Below are positions 47,340 through 60,043 of a stretch of 64,000 bases of DNA, piece after piece. Position numbers and translations under genes: made by a program. Under the pieces are notes generated by a model, which saw only the letters and a program-made list of their open reading frames with translations, searched no databases and was not told the origin of the DNA. Source of the stretch: Ailurus styani (Eukaryota > Chordata > Mammalia > Carnivora > Ailuridae); assembly GCA_002007465.1 (NCBI GenBank), contig LNAC01000009.1, forward strand, positions 4,345,752 through 4,409,751, written 5' to 3'. Numbering within the stretch: position 1 is the stretch's first letter; each line of letters begins with the position of its first letter.

Positions 47340-47640
47340 TAATAAAGCTTATCTTTATGGAGCCCATCCTCTGAGCAAGGCACTGTGTCTGGTAGGTGTC
47401 TCCGGTGATTCGCAAATGAATTAATAAACACAGATCTCGCCCTCGAAGGAAAAGGTAAGTTGTGAAGATGTGCAGAAAACATGTAAGCGACTAAAATGCA
47501 AGCTGAAAAAACAACATTATGAGGTATATACCAATCCCCCCATTTTACAGATAAGGAAACTGAGGCCCAGAAAGGTGAAGTCATTCGCTTGGGGCACTAA
47601 AGCTGTAAGTGGCAAAGTAAGACTCAGTCTTAGGTGAGTC
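47340..47640 (-). mobile_element. MIR
   Basis: GGCACTGTGTCTGGTAGG, CCCATTTTACAGATAAGGAA and CTGAGGCCCAGAAAGGTGAA match a complement MIR. Confidence 0.75.
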
Positions 47641-48319
47641 TGACTTTGGAGTCCAAGTGCTCCCGCCCCGCCCCCCTCCAGGCCAAGCTGCAAAGCCTCC
47701 CGGTGGAGGGACGTGAGAGACAGAATCTATTACTTCCTTTGGCTTCTGGCCACTATAACCTGTGGTGCTTCCCTCCCTCCCTCCCTTCACTGAATGTGTG
47801 CTATGCCAGGTGTGATGGAAAGCAGCAAAGAAGGCGGACAGTCCCTGATCTCTGACTGATGAGAGAGAGCTCTATCTGATTACGTTGTGAGGCAACTTCT
47901 TGTCTGCAGTGCTAGGTCACCCACCAGACTAAGCCCCTGGAGGGAAAGGCCAGCATCTTAAGTCAGTCGCCTTCTCTCGCAAAGTCTGCGGTGCCTACAC
48001 GAGGCATTCATCAATCTCCATTGACGGTGGAAGAGAGAGAGCTTGCTTGAAACTAGTATCTGGGGGTCAGAGATGGTTTCATGCAGTGGGCAGAATTAAA
48101 GCTCACCCTTGAAAGATATGGGGTGTGGACACTCAGAGTTGAGGGAAAGGGCTTTTCAGACAGGGAAAAAACAACAAGGCAAATAAGTAGAGTCAGGAAA
48201 GAAACACGGGTAAAGAAGAGTGCACGGTGAGTGCCTCAGTTTGGGTAAAGTATAGGGTGCTTGAAGATGAGGAAGACGTTCGTAGAGGAAGGCTGGAGCA
48301 GACCGTAGAGGACCTAAGA

Positions 48320-49950
48320 CTCATCACAAGAAAATCCTGCAAGATCGATGCATACCTAAACTGGTTTATAGATTGAACAACACTCCTATCAAAATCCCGG
48401 CTAGCTTGTTTGCTGAAATGGACTAAGCCTAAGATTCAGATGGAAATTCAACGGACCCAGACTAGCCAAAATAATCTTGAAAAAGAAGAATGAGGGTAGA
48501 AGACTCATACTTCCTGGTTTCAAAACTTGCCACAAAGCTAGTCATCAAGACTGTGCTCCTGGCATGAGGAAAGACACACAGATCGATGGAAAAGAACTCA
48601 GAGTCCAGAAACAAACTCATATCGATGGTCAACAAACTCATATCCATGATTTCCAACAAGGATGCTTAGACAATTCCACGGGGGAAAGAATAGTCTTTTC
48701 AACACATGGTGCTGGAACAACATGACATTCACATGCAAAAGAATAAAGGGGGATCCCTATCTCACACCACACACAGACATTAACTCAAAATGGAGCAAAG
48801 ACGTAAGTGTAAGAGTGAACACTATAAAGCCCTCAGGAAAACAAACAAACAAACAAACAAACATAGGCATAAATCTTGGTGACCTTGAATTAAGCAATGC
48901 TTTCTTAGGTATGACACCAAAAACATAAGCAACAAAGGAAAAGAATAAATGAATGGAACCCCATCAAAATAAAAAGCTTGGGTATTTCAAAGGACATCAA
49001 GTGAAAAGAAAACCCACGGAAAGAAAGAAAATTTTGTGAACCATATAACTGATAAAGGGCTTATATCTAGAATATGTTCAAATATTTATAACTCAATAAT
49101 AAAAAAGACAAACTAATTTAAAATGCCAGAGGATCAGAATAGACATTTCTCTGCAGAAGATATACAGATGGCCAGCAAGCACACAAAACTCTGCTCAACA
49201 CCACTAACCATCAGGAAATGCACGTCGAAACCACGAGAGACCACTTCGTGCCCAGTAAGATAGAATAATAACAAGTGTCGGCGGAGACGCAGACACTCCG
49301 GCACCCTCATGAACTGTGGGTGGGAATGTAAAATGGTGCTGCTCCTTTGAAAAACCATCTGGCAGCTCCTCTAGAAGGTAAATAGAGAGTTACCATATGA
49401 CTCTGGCAGTTCCACTCCTTAGGTACGGCCCCGTGAGCAATGAAAACACACATCCCCACAAAAACCTGTGCGTCATTGTCCACAGCACCACTAGTCCTAA
49501 CAGCCCAAAGTGGAAACAACCTGAATGTCCTCCAACTGGATGGATAAGCAAAATGTGGAAGTTCATAGAAAGGAATGTGCCTTGGCAATAGAAAGGCATG
49601 AAGTACTGACTGACCCACACCACAACATGGACCTGCCTTGAAATTGTTTTGCTTTGTGAAAGAAGCCCATCACAAGAGACCACATGGAAAGGTCCAGAAT
49701 AGCCAAGTCTGTACAGAAAGTAGATCAGTGGTTGCCCCGGGCTGGGAAGGGGTGGAAAGGTGAGGTTTGGAGGGGAATGGGGAGCAACTACCAATGGGTA
49801 CAGGGTTCTCGGCGGGGGGTGTGACGATGTGTTCTAAAATATTAATTGTGGTAATAGTCGCGCAAGTCTGTGAATACCCTAAAAACCACTGAATTGTATA
49901 CCTCAAATAGGTAAATTAATGGTATGTGAATTATATCTCAATAGAACCGT
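48320..49950 (+). mobile_element. LINE-1 3' portion, 5'-truncated and decayed
   Basis: Plus strand: CCAAAATAATCTTGAAAAAG, TTTTCAACACATGGTGCTGG, AAAATGGAGCAAAGACGTAA, ATGAACTGTGGGTGGGAATG, GGTTGCCCCGGGCTGGG, ending GTGAATTATATCTCAATAGA. An (AAAC)n run sits near 48837-48862. The reading frame is broken. Confidence 0.9.
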
Positions 49951-50024
49951 TTCCAATAATACCTTATGCCTAAATATACCAAATCTATCTGTAAAAGGCA
50001 CTTAACCACATGCCGTGACAGGGT

Positions 50025-50300
50025 CGCACGGTGGTGAACAGCAGGGCTGGAGTCAGACTCCCGCGTGTCTTCTCGTGACGCCCCCACTTCCAGATGTGTG
50101 ACCGCGGACAAGTTCTTCCAACCCTCAGCAGTTACTGTGTCCCACTTTCCTCACATGGGATGGGCATAACAATACCCACCTCTAAACCGGGGTCCTCTGG
50201 CGATCCAGTGACATCAGGTACGTAAAGCGTTTGCCACGGGGCTTAGGGTCTGGTAAGTCACCTACCACATATCAGCTAGCACGAGTGGTAGCTAATACAT
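50025..50300 (+). mobile_element. MIR
   Basis: GCAGGGCTGGAGTCAGACTC, TGTGTGACCGCGGACAAG and ACAATACCCACCTCTAAACC are MIR landmarks. Confidence 0.75.
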
Positions 50301-51318
50301 ATAATAACAAGTAAAAAGCACAATGTCCGAACGTGAGAAGGCTATTAAGAAAATAAAAATATGCGGTACAATGGACTCAGCCTGTCTCATGAAAATAACG
50401 GCTGTGTGGCTTCTGTGTAGTTACGCACAATCTGGTCTGTACCAGAAATGCTAGCGAGAAAACGGCAAAGGATTATGGGTCCAAAATGGGGCTAACCATG
50501 GAAACATAGAGGATGCGTGACAAAGAATGAGATACAGGGTTTCATAAGTGAATCATGTGTAATAAAGGAAGGAGTCCTTGTATTTGTTTTTCATTTACTG
50601 CTTCACTGCTGGAGACATCCTAAAGTCGGTGACAGTAATTAAAAATAAAACCAGTTAAGTTAAATCAAAATGAGGAGGCTCAAATATCCAGAGGTTTTCC
50701 ATCATGATTTAATAACCGACAGGCATGACAAGAACCTCAAAGCCCTCCAGGATCCTGAAGAAGCTTCGGCTGGTGGCTGACTTCGCTTCTGCTCTCTGTG
50801 GCTCAGGGCTCAGAGGATTCACTCAAATTCGACCCTGCGTCCTCTAACGGGCAGTCTTTCCAGTTCTGGCTTTTCTTGTGTGTTTCAAGAGCCAAAAATC
50901 AGGACATTATTACACTTATATTCCTTGGGCATCTCTGATTTTTTTTTTCTTCTCCTTTTGCTTCTGGGTCTATTGCCAAGCTTGGCTTCCGCGACACTGG
51001 AGGATGGACTAAGTGGGGACTGTAACCGGTTTCACCGTTCCGTTCCTGAGCGAGCCGATTCAGCAGGGAGCCCGTTCTAAGAGAAAAGGACATTCTGCTC
51101 GTTTACACGCTGCTTCCCAGAACGCCACAAACTCCTCGGAGAACCAAGTCAGGCACGCCGCACGAGCAGCAGGGTTTAGTCTGGTTTAGCAGGGTTTAGG
51201 GCGTGCAGCGAGGCCCCCTAAAATGTTCCCAAAGAAAAACGCACATACAAAACATCTAAAAATACACCTGGAGGAAGAAAAGTCCCATTGTGACGAGTGG
51301 TACTAAAGGGAGACTCAC

Positions 51319-51415
51319 GTGTGTCCACCGTCTCCTGAATTGGGATGAAGCCTACAGGCAGAGTGTCCTTGATGTCAATGAGCTTCATATCCACTAACAC
51401 GTTCCCTAAATGACT
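51319..51415 (-). CDS. MVB12B: MVB12B coding exon, middle of the MABP domain (partial CDS)
   Basis: This 97-bp exon has 32 full codons plus the first base of the next. It reads SHLGNVLVDMKLIDIKD and then TLPVGFIPIQETVDT, matching human residues 105-136 by recall. It starts in phase 0 after the AAT (Asn) that closes the previous exon. The acceptor is TTTCTTCCCAAG before AGTCAT. The donor is GTGAGT at 51313-51318. The leftover C joins AG of the next exon to give CAG (Gln), as in the human protein. The VLVDMKLID and PVGFIPI stretches are core beta-strands of the MABP fold. No frameshift or missing residue was seen. Confidence 0.97.
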
Positions 51416-54400
51416 CTTGGGAAGAAAGAAAAGAGATACAGACTATTAATCTGAACACCCCTGTGGTGGGTTTGCCATTTTGGCTTCGAGATGCATATTT
51501 AACACAATGACTCATGCAGCTTTACGACAGCAGGTTAATTAGAGTAGGTGCCACTTAATGTTCTCCGGCGGCTATGCGGGGACTCGGGTGGCCCCCGGGA
51601 AGGAGCTTCATCTGCAGCACCTCCAAGCCACTCACTCAGACACGGCTCTGGTTAGCTAGACGGCAACCTGGGAGCAGCAGAGGGCAGCTGCGTGCGCGTC
51701 CTGGGACCAGGTTGCCCCCCGGCCTGGAGCACGGGCTCTAAGGGGCTGGCAGGTTTTAGAAAGAGCGCATTCCTGGGGCAGTCACTGCGGCAGGAGAGGG
51801 CTGCGCCGAAGCCCACCCGAGAACCAGTTGCACTCCTAGGTGATCGCCCGTCTGCACGCTGACACACGTTTCAGTGGCTAGATGTGTTCTATAAAATCCC
51901 AGGAATCGTAAACTCATACAGACTGGAAAGCCCGGCTGCCTCCGTATCACACATCTACTAAAATGACATGCACAAGGGCCTCTTAAAGTATCTATTTCGT
52001 GGTAGCATCAGGGGTCCACAGTGCACGGTTTCTGTAACCAGTGCAAAAATATCTTCTGAACTCAGCACACACACCATTCTGTAATTCCAAGACGGCACCC
52101 TCTGCAAATACACCGGCATCTGCAGCCCGCGGTTCTGACGGAAATGCTCCGTGCCAACACGAGCCTGGAGAGCCGATCAGGGACTTCTCACCCTCCGAAC
52201 TCTGTGCCATCATCTCTCTTGGCTGCTCTCTATTTTCCTTCCTATCAATTGACAACGCACATGGGTCAGGTTCCTTCTTCACTATCTGTCTCACCATGAG
52301 AGTTCAAGGGCCACAAGCACCAAAATTGTCTGTTACTACTATATACCCAATCTTAGCACACTTCTTGGCACACAGTAGGTGCTCATTTATTACCTACTAA
52401 ATAGCGTAATGTTTTGGGGTACATTTTCAACTGGGTGGGCCAGAGTCGGAAGTCAAACTGGATTTGCTTAGATGACAAATGTCAACTGTAACAATAAAAA
52501 CAAATGTATACTTCATAAATACATTATAAACCAAAAGCGCACAAATGAAATAAATTCTTCAGACTTCACTATGAAGGTCACCGGGTCAAGTGTCAACTGT
52601 GACCGGGGCTTTTATGGCACCGTTGGCACAAAACCGTTTCCTTCTCTCATACCTATTGCGTTTGACGACTATTTTCTATTATTACATTTCAGGTAGCTGG
52701 GTCTCAGGGAAACAATGCACGGTGCAGCGCAGCATGGGGAAAGTGGAACCTTACTAATGCAGAATAAATCTCTGACCATGTAGGAAAGGTTTGAACCGTT
52801 AACCTAACTCGAAAACATCAGCTGCTTTCAGAACTGCCTGATCTAATCTATCATAATTTTTTTCTTTCCTGGCAGTTGCTTTTTCCATGTCATCGCTGCT
52901 TTCTGCATTGAGAAATTAACAACTGGGTATGTTTTCCTGCCCTGTAGATGGACGGGCATTCATCAATATCCTTCTCAAATGTCTCCTACTTGACAAGTTG
53001 GGTTTTACACAAGTCAACTGCAAACCACTTAGCGACCTCACCCTCCACACTCTACAAATGTCCCTGATCATAAAACCAGGACGTCAGTGGTGTGGCCATT
53101 AAAAAAAAAAAAAAAAAAAAAAGTCATCGCAAACCCTCCCACGCATACAAAACGGAAGGCTGCACTGTCCAAGCTTCCCGCAGCCCAAGTGTGGTCCCTC
53201 CGCACGCAGGGCTGCTGTTGTACTTGGTTTAATACAGTGGGTCTGCGACACCATTAATTTTGCTTGTTCCTCTCCCCTCCCCCATCCCGTGCTCTCTTTC
53301 ATTTCCTCCTCATAAATATGAAGAACGTATTCCCAATCCTTGTTGAGCAAATGATTCATGCCAAAAGCCCAATATGCACTGACTCAGGGTATTTATACTG
53401 TCTCTGGTAGCCAGTATTTGCTAGTATACTGTAATTATTTTTGACAACCTTGCATTTAAGGTAGCCACAGATAACCAACTTAATATTCAAATGTTCATAA
53501 ATCCTTCTGTTTAATATCCTCCCTACCTAATCTATGTACATTATTATTACAGGTAATGCAGAAAGTACAGGGCATGAAAAGTGCAATTAATCTCGATCCT
53601 TCCCCAGGAAGCAATGTCACTCCAAAGCCAGGTTTCTGTATTAATAGCATTACTGGGGGAAAGGAATTTAGGTTCCAAAGGGGTGTCCCCAAACTCCTAC
53701 ACTGGGAGTCTCGAGCTGCCTAATTAAGAATCTGTCCAGTCTTGAGATCCCACATCCCTCCTCTACAGTTGTAAAAATACATGCTATGCAATGTCCGGGT
53801 TTTGACAGCAGGGCCGGGACACACCGGCTGTAGTGGATTAAAATACGCCCATTCCTACTGTGCTCCTGGGCTGGCAAGTGGGTCCCTGCCATCCCCCTGA
53901 GTGGATCCCTCTGGATCTCACTAAAGGACTCAGTCATCCTTCTTCTGAGAACAAAATGCACGGACTTCCCATCCTCCTTCAGAGGGGAGGCAGAGACTTC
54001 CCCTGCTGCCCTCATCCTTCTCCCCCAGCCGCTCCTCACACCCCGTCCCAGCATGCCCGGCCCGGCCCGCACAGGGTAAGACTTCCAAAGCGAGCACTCA
54101 ATAACATCTCTTTCTGTTCAACAAATGCCGATGAACTCGATACATTTTCTACAATACATTTACGCAGGACACCCCAAATTAGCAAGTACTGGTGAGTTCT
54201 GTCATTTTTAGACTTGTCGCCGTCCCCAACCCCAAAGGATCCAGGACTCTTTTGGCCTAGACTACCAATACCCCACGGCTCTCAGGGGAAATGCAAAACA
54301 AACCCCCAAAAACCAAAACCCAAAAAAACAAGCAGAAATCAGAAACAATCAAAGCGATCGTGGCCGTCCTGCAGCTTCAGTCAGGAGAGGTGGGGGTGAG

Positions 54401-56149
54401 CAGAGATCAGTAACGAACGCCAGGAGACCACTGGGCACAGTGACTTGTTCAAATGCTCGGGACTTCGTCCTGGCTTCCCTGAGCGGCAGTGAAGGCACTG
54501 ACCTGCGCAGAGTGGCAGCCAGCAGACAGAACAGAGGTGATGAGAGCTAAAAGCATCAGCAGTTTCAAAAACAGGTTTAGGTCAACTCCAGGGACAGAGG
54601 GGCCTGAGAGTACACTGGGTGTGGGTATGGATGCAGGGGTGAAGGAAAGGAGCAATGAGTGGGCGGGGGTGGGGGGGAGTGGGACTACTCCCAACTGCTC
54701 AAGCCCACAGCTGGAAAGGCAACCTGGCTTCCAGACTGTTTCTCAGTGTCTCCTTGGGCTGCACGATGATCCCTAGGGACCTGCTCAGACTCATTACAGG
54801 CTCAGCTGCCACCTTCTCACCTATATGAGAAGGATTTCTAGTGTTTAGCTCGAGGACCGTCCCTGCCCCATTAGAAACTCTGTACTTTACAGGAAGCATA
54901 TATTACTCTCATAATTAGGGGGAAAAAATTAAAGCAATGACTTCTCCCCCAGTCCTGAATACATTAGGAATAATTTTCCTAACAAAGACTTATCAATAAA
55001 CAACAGGAAGGGCTGACGGAAGAGAGTGCAAGCCAGAGAGGACCATGTGGCTGTCCCCATCTAGGTGACACGGATGGGCACACGAGGGCCCTGGGATAGG
55101 GTCACGGGCTGTGTCGTATGTGATAGGGAGAAAACCTTACCGTTCCCCTTTCACACTTCTGAATGAGGATGTCTGAAATTTGTTTTGTCTTTTTAAACCA
55201 TGAGCATATATCACTGTCCTAATAAAATTTATAAAAATAAATTAACAAAAACATTCCTCCCTCCATTTTTTTTTTTTTTTTGCATTAGAAAGAGACAATA
55301 ACAGTTAGGCCAAAAATAAGATGTCAGCCCCGAAATGAAAAGCTGACGGCTCCCTGTTTGGGGCTAGGGAAGACAGGTGACCTTGGACAAGCACAAAAAC
55401 TCTCTGATCTCAGGAAAGGAGCTAATACTTCAAGAGAGTGTCTGAGGATGGGAGAGGTTTATTTGCAGAGTGCCCAGGACAGGCCTCCCTCCGAGTCGAT
55501 CTGTGTAAATCCTCATGAAAGCTACTTCCCTTTTTTTCCAAGGCGCTCATTAAAACATTCTGTTGGAAAAGCCTTAACAGATAGAATGTCCTAATTTATG
55601 GGCCCAAGAGTTCCGAACGGCACACTGAAAGAGACCTGCACACGTGGTAGATACCTACCTGCAGAAATAATGGAATGTCAAACGTCACAGAGACTCAGGG
55701 AGAAAGTCAGTCATTTAGGAAACAAGACCGTGTCTGGGGAAAGGGGATCGTGGTGCATCCTTCCTGCCCTGCTTCTGTGTGCTGGCCACCTTCAAATGCA
55801 GCCGCACCGGCAAACGCTCATGTCCACAGCACCCTGTGATGTGTGACTTACAGGAAGGCTAGGCAAATGAGGGCCGGGAGAGAAATTTCCTGGTTCCCTT
55901 TTGAGAACACATTTTAATGGAATTCACTGTACACTTGGGTACGTGGTTAATAATACTGTTAATAAATGAAACACAGCGCTAGCCGCTGATTCTACCCAGT
56001 TCACTGAAACCGCAGATTAATATGGCAATGAAAATAAACCACCACAACAACAGCAACAAAAATAAAAAAAATTAAAAAAGAGGACATTTCAACCCGGCAC
56101 GTAAATGCCTTGCGCTCACGCAGCAAACGGACGCCACTGCTAGACTTAC
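51416..56149 (-). other. MVB12B intron (4.7 kb)
   Basis: Bounded by donor GTAAGT at 56144-56149 and an acceptor ending at 51416. No CAN-SINE was seen. It contains poly-A and poly-T runs at 53101-53122 and about 55267-55281, AT-rich sequence at 52410-52700 and 53370-53660 and a G-rich run at 54661-54683. No further exon was recognised. Confidence 0.88.
54661..54683 (+). other. G-quadruplex-type motif
   Basis: G-runs of 3, 5, 7 and 3 with loops of 1, 1 and 3 bases. Confidence 0.7.
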
Positions 56150-56257
56150 ATTTTCTTTGGAAAATGATCTCGTGAAACACAGGTATCTGGTAACCTTGGA
56201 TTTAAATAAGCCGTCTTTCCAGAGGTCAGCATCCACACCATCTGCTGTCTGTGCAAC
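56150..56257 (-). CDS. MVB12B: MVB12B coding exon, first half of the MABP domain (partial CDS)
   Basis: This is a 108-bp exon of 36 codons in phase 0 at both ends. It reads VAQTADGVDADLWKDG, then LFKSKVTRYLCFTRSF, then SKEN. By recall of the human protein this corresponds to residues 69-104. The acceptor lies at 56258-56259 (TCTTCGGTGCAG before GTTGCA) behind a long CT-rich tract, and the donor is GTAAGT at 56144-56149. The segment forms early strands of the MVB12-associated beta-prism, which binds acidic phospholipids on endosomal membranes. The acceptor, not a methionine, sets its 5' end: an ATG just upstream only opens a spurious reading frame through the intron. The preceding exon should end after a Tyr-Asp-Val and was not found up to 64000. 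Confidence 0.97.
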
Positions 56258-56945
56258 CTGCACCGAAGAGACAGAAGAGGAGGGCAGGTAAGGCTGGAAC
56301 CGAAGGTGGACGTGGGCAGCGTCTTCGTACCTGCGCCAATTAACACTGGCCCGAACTCTCCTGGCATCTCATTAGTTCATTTCACCAGGCACCGGGAAGA
56401 GACTTTCCGAAAGGGGAAGAGGGAGAGTGTGAAAAATACAACTTCTAAAAATATTGTCCCCAGGGAAGCCATTGATTAAAGACACCCTGACAAAAATGGT
56501 TCTAATGAGAAAAGAGCAACTTTTGTTGCAATGGACCAAGGAGGGATTGGAGAAGTCAGCACATTAAGTTGCTCATTACCACTTACTCGGGGGATGGTAG
56601 AGGGTGTGGGAAAAGGTCCAATGGGGTGTGAAATGCCACCTGAGAGGGGCACCGCCTGCGGGGACATGGCTGGGGCCATCCGGGCTGCTTCATCAATGGG
56701 ACCCTGGTGGGGACCGGGGGCGGGGTGCCAGGGAAACTCGCTCTTCGCTGTGTCTTCTCCCTACAAGCTCTGCAAGGGGCACTCAAGGTTGGAAAGTGTC
56801 TCATGATAGAAAAATAAAAAAGGTTCTGCTCCTTGTTTATAGTCTCACTAATCTCGGGCGCGGCTGGAGAGGTGGTCCTCCCAGGAGCATCCAAGCATGA
56901 AGCCAGCCTCGATCTGAGTCTCAAAGGACCTGTGTACTAGGCTGC

Positions 56946-56962
56946 GGGCGGGGGGCGGGGGG
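56946..56962 (+). other. G-quadruplex-type motif
   Basis: G-runs of 3, 6 and 6 separated by single C's; one long run must be split to give four tetrad columns. Confidence 0.55.
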
Positions 56963-58528
56963 TGCTCGTGTGAAGGCCCCTGCTCTGGGGCAAAGAGTAG
57001 ACAAGGAGACGGCCCCCACCTCCTTCCAGATGGCTCTCCTCTCTGCCTGTCAGGGCACACTCTTCTTTCTCACCCGGCAGCCCGACAGGATGGTACTATC
57101 AGCCCAGAGTCTGTGGCTGGCACCCCCCAGGGGCACAGCCGGGAGGACGGAGGGAGCAGCATCGCATTTCCGCCCTCTGCCCTCTCCCCGACTGTCCCGG
57201 TGAGGGTCAGACTTTGGGATGAGGTCCTCGATCCGACCGAATGCTGAAAGCACCTCCGTGCCTTGCACAAAAACTGCCTTGATTCAGCCCCTGCCGCGTA
57301 CACACTACACAGCGCGCCAGTGGCCTCGGGCTGTCGCGTGCGCAGGGCAGGGGCGTGCCAGGCGGCGACGTTGCCAGGACATCCCCGGGGCCCCACAGCG
57401 TGTTCTCTGAGGCTGCCTTCGAAAGGCCCACAGGCTAACTGGCAAAAGAAAAATGCTTCTTTTTCTGCCCCCCACCCCCAAACTGAACAATTGTAAATTA
57501 GCGAATGCAACCCAGGAAAAAGAAAGGTCCTTATGCTACATTTGCAAACATGTTTGACCTGAAACCTGGAGGAGGAATGGTATGGGGCTAATCTCAGGAA
57601 CCACTGGCTCCAAGTACGTCACCCCCACAGAATGGCATCAGGCCTCATCAGCACTTCTCCCCACAATGGTCTTATATCAAGTTTCTTGGAAACCCTGAGA
57701 TTTAAGGCAGTGGTACTAATTCTCTGTCACCAGGGATCCCCTTTGTCCATTTTCTCCTATGGATTCCATGTTTTGAAAGATTTTTTGTTTCCCCAACTGT
57801 CCTTTTACTGTACCTCTTCAATTCTAGGACGTAGTCATTTGGGAATCACCCATGGATTTAAAGAACACTGCTTCAGGAAAAAAAAAAAAAGAATGTCAAA
57901 AGGTACAGATCTATTTTAAGATGCATTCCAATTTTAGAACCATTAAAATGTGAAAATAAAAGATGCTATAGGAGTATAGAAATAAGGGAACCTATAGGGT
58001 TTCTCTAATAACAAGTATTTTATTTTTGATAAATTAAAAAAAAAGAGTCTGCAGAACACTGGCAAACTATGGAACCCCACACTGGGACCTCAGAAGACAG
58101 AGCTGTCTTTAACCTCCCACCAAAAAAGGAATGAAGTTCAGAAGGGCGCTCCAGGATGTCTGGGAATCCCACTGGGGGTGGGTGTGCTCTCAATCAAGAC
58201 TATTGTTTCCAAGGCTTGAGAACGATGGCTCCCTCTGCTTACCCCCCTGCCTGAATTTTCTTTTTTCTGGGTGAGAAGACACTTCACAGTGATAAAGAGG
58301 CCGGGGCGAGAGAAAAAGCTCGCAGTGGGCCTGCCGCCTCCTCAGAGGCCCAGGCCGTGGCAGTCCTCCAGCCCGCGCTGGAGAAGCATTAAAAATGGAC
58401 CACCAAGGGCCTGGCTTTGACCTGAGGCCACAACTCATTTGCAGTGAAGTAGAAGTCATAACAGCCTCCAAGCTCAACGAAGGAGAGGTGAGGAGGGTGG
58501 TGGGAAAGAGTGTGAGCAAGCACAAGCT

Positions 58529-58566
58529 TGTGTGTGTGTGTGTGTGTGTGCACGTGCGTGTGTGTC
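58529..58566. repeat. (TG)n microsatellite, interrupted
   Basis: About 11 TG units followed by CACGTGCG and more TG. Confidence 0.95.
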
Positions 58567-59299
58567 TGGGCAGAATGCAGAGCTGCCCAAAGGCTGGACC
58601 CACACAGGGGATGGACGGGAGCGAGGACTGAGAAGGCCCAGGGTCCCGGCTAATCAGGAGCACTAGGGAAGTGGGCCTCGTGCAACAAAGCCGGGCATTC
58701 CCAGCCTTGCCTTCCCCAGAACAATGTACCCAGAAGCTTCTTTCCAAACCAGCTATGGAAAGGTGTTTACAAATCTTAATTCTTCTTGTCCCCAATTAGA
58801 TGAGCTAATGATCTACAAGAGAAGTTACGTATGAGGCAGGCAGCTGCTCGGGCGTCCGTGCAGAAATCCACATCACCACACTGACTGTGAGACCCCAGAG
58901 GCCAGCCTCTGAATCCCAGGATGGAGGAGGCCATGGGGTGGGGGGCCGAGGGCTGCAGGAACAGCTGCTCTAGGTGCAGCACAGCCCATGAGATGAAGAG
59001 GTAGACTTGAACTTGACACCCGGTGGCTGGAGCAAGCCCCCTCCTCCTGGGGGCACTTCGGTTAGAGACGATGTACGCACAAAGCATCTGCCTTAGTGCA
59101 CACCAGGGAGCACCCACAAAGCCCCGGCTATCATGTCTACACTAAAAATGAAGACATCTAGTCAAACCAAACCTTCAAGATTCAAAAAGTCCTAAACTGT
59201 CACGCTGGGGTTCAGCTGGTCCCCGGGAGTCCTTCTCCATCTCTGGGACTAGATTTGGTTTTCAAACACAAATTATATACATGTGCAATGAATGTTCAC

Positions 59300-59430
59300 C
59301 TGCCCCCTGCTATCCTGTCCCTGGACTATGAGCTTCACAAGGGAAAGGGCGATGTTCATCTCTTCCCTGCAGTAAGCACAGTGCCTGATGCATAGGGGCT
59401 CAATCAAACCTTGCTGGAGGAATGAAAGAA
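59300..59430 (+). mobile_element. L2 3'-end-like relic
   Basis: ACTATGAGCTTCACAAGGG, AAGCACAGTGCCTGATGCAT and GGGGCTCAATCAAACCTTGC resemble the L2 3' end. Confidence 0.5.
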
Positions 59431-59507
59431 TCGGCCATTCGACCAGGAGCAAAATGTGAAAAGCTATACACCTTGCTAGCTCCCCAAGTAAGGTAATCTC
59501 AAAAAAA

Positions 59508-59691
59508 TTTTTTTTAAGATTTTATTATTTGAGAGAGAGGGGCGGGGAGGGGAGGAGCAGAAGGGGAGGGACAAGCAGACGCCACACTGAGCACAGAGCC
59601 CAACACGGGGCTTGATCCCACGACCCTGAGATCATGACCTGAGCCAAAACCAAGAGTCAGACGCTTAATTGACTGAATCACCAGGCACCCT
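59508..59691 (-). mobile_element. CAN-SINE
   Basis: Minus orientation; TTTTTTTTAAGATTTTATTA at the low end and ACTGAATCACCAGGCACCC at the high end. Confidence 0.9.
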
Positions 59692-59981
59692 GGTAATCAA
59701 ACATTTTAAAAGGAAGTCTCCAGGATGTAATCCCTTGAGCTGAGTGTATCTGCTTCAGAATCCCTGCTCTGTGAGGCCACATACCCATTTCAACGATGAG
59801 GTCCCTTAGTCTTCTGGTCATCTGGTTGGTACCCTGCCCTGTTCCCCAAGTCACTGGAGTGCGTCCAGTGCTGCCCCTGTGCCTCCAGAGTGTCTGTTAT
59901 GGGGCTTCATGTGTGTGCACATGCACACACCCACTTACACACAGCCTCTCACACACTCTTATTACACACAGCCTCACACAC

Positions 59982-59986
<5 letters not shown>

Positions 59987-60040
<54 letters not shown>
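59987..60040. repeat. (AC)27 microsatellite
   Basis: A pure dinucleotide run of 54 bp, with interrupted CA-rich sequence before it (about 59916-59986). Likely length-polymorphic. Confidence 0.98.

Positions 60041-60043
<3 letters not shown>

Larger units (their letters stand above)
43873..51318 (-). other. MVB12B intron (7.4 kb)
   Basis: Bounded by donor GTGAGT at 51313-51318 and an acceptor ending at 43873. It holds an old LINE-like relic (44240-44700), MIRs (45270-45475, 47340-47640, 50025-50300), a young plus-strand SINE running into an assembly gap (46852-47075), a gap-associated duplication (47079-47323) and an L1 3' portion (48320-49950). No exon was seen. Confidence 0.9.

Noticed and set aside
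58190..58795. 201-codon open frame on the minus strand
   Set aside because: It runs through a TG microsatellite (a Thr-His repeat in translation) and has no domain; a chance frame.
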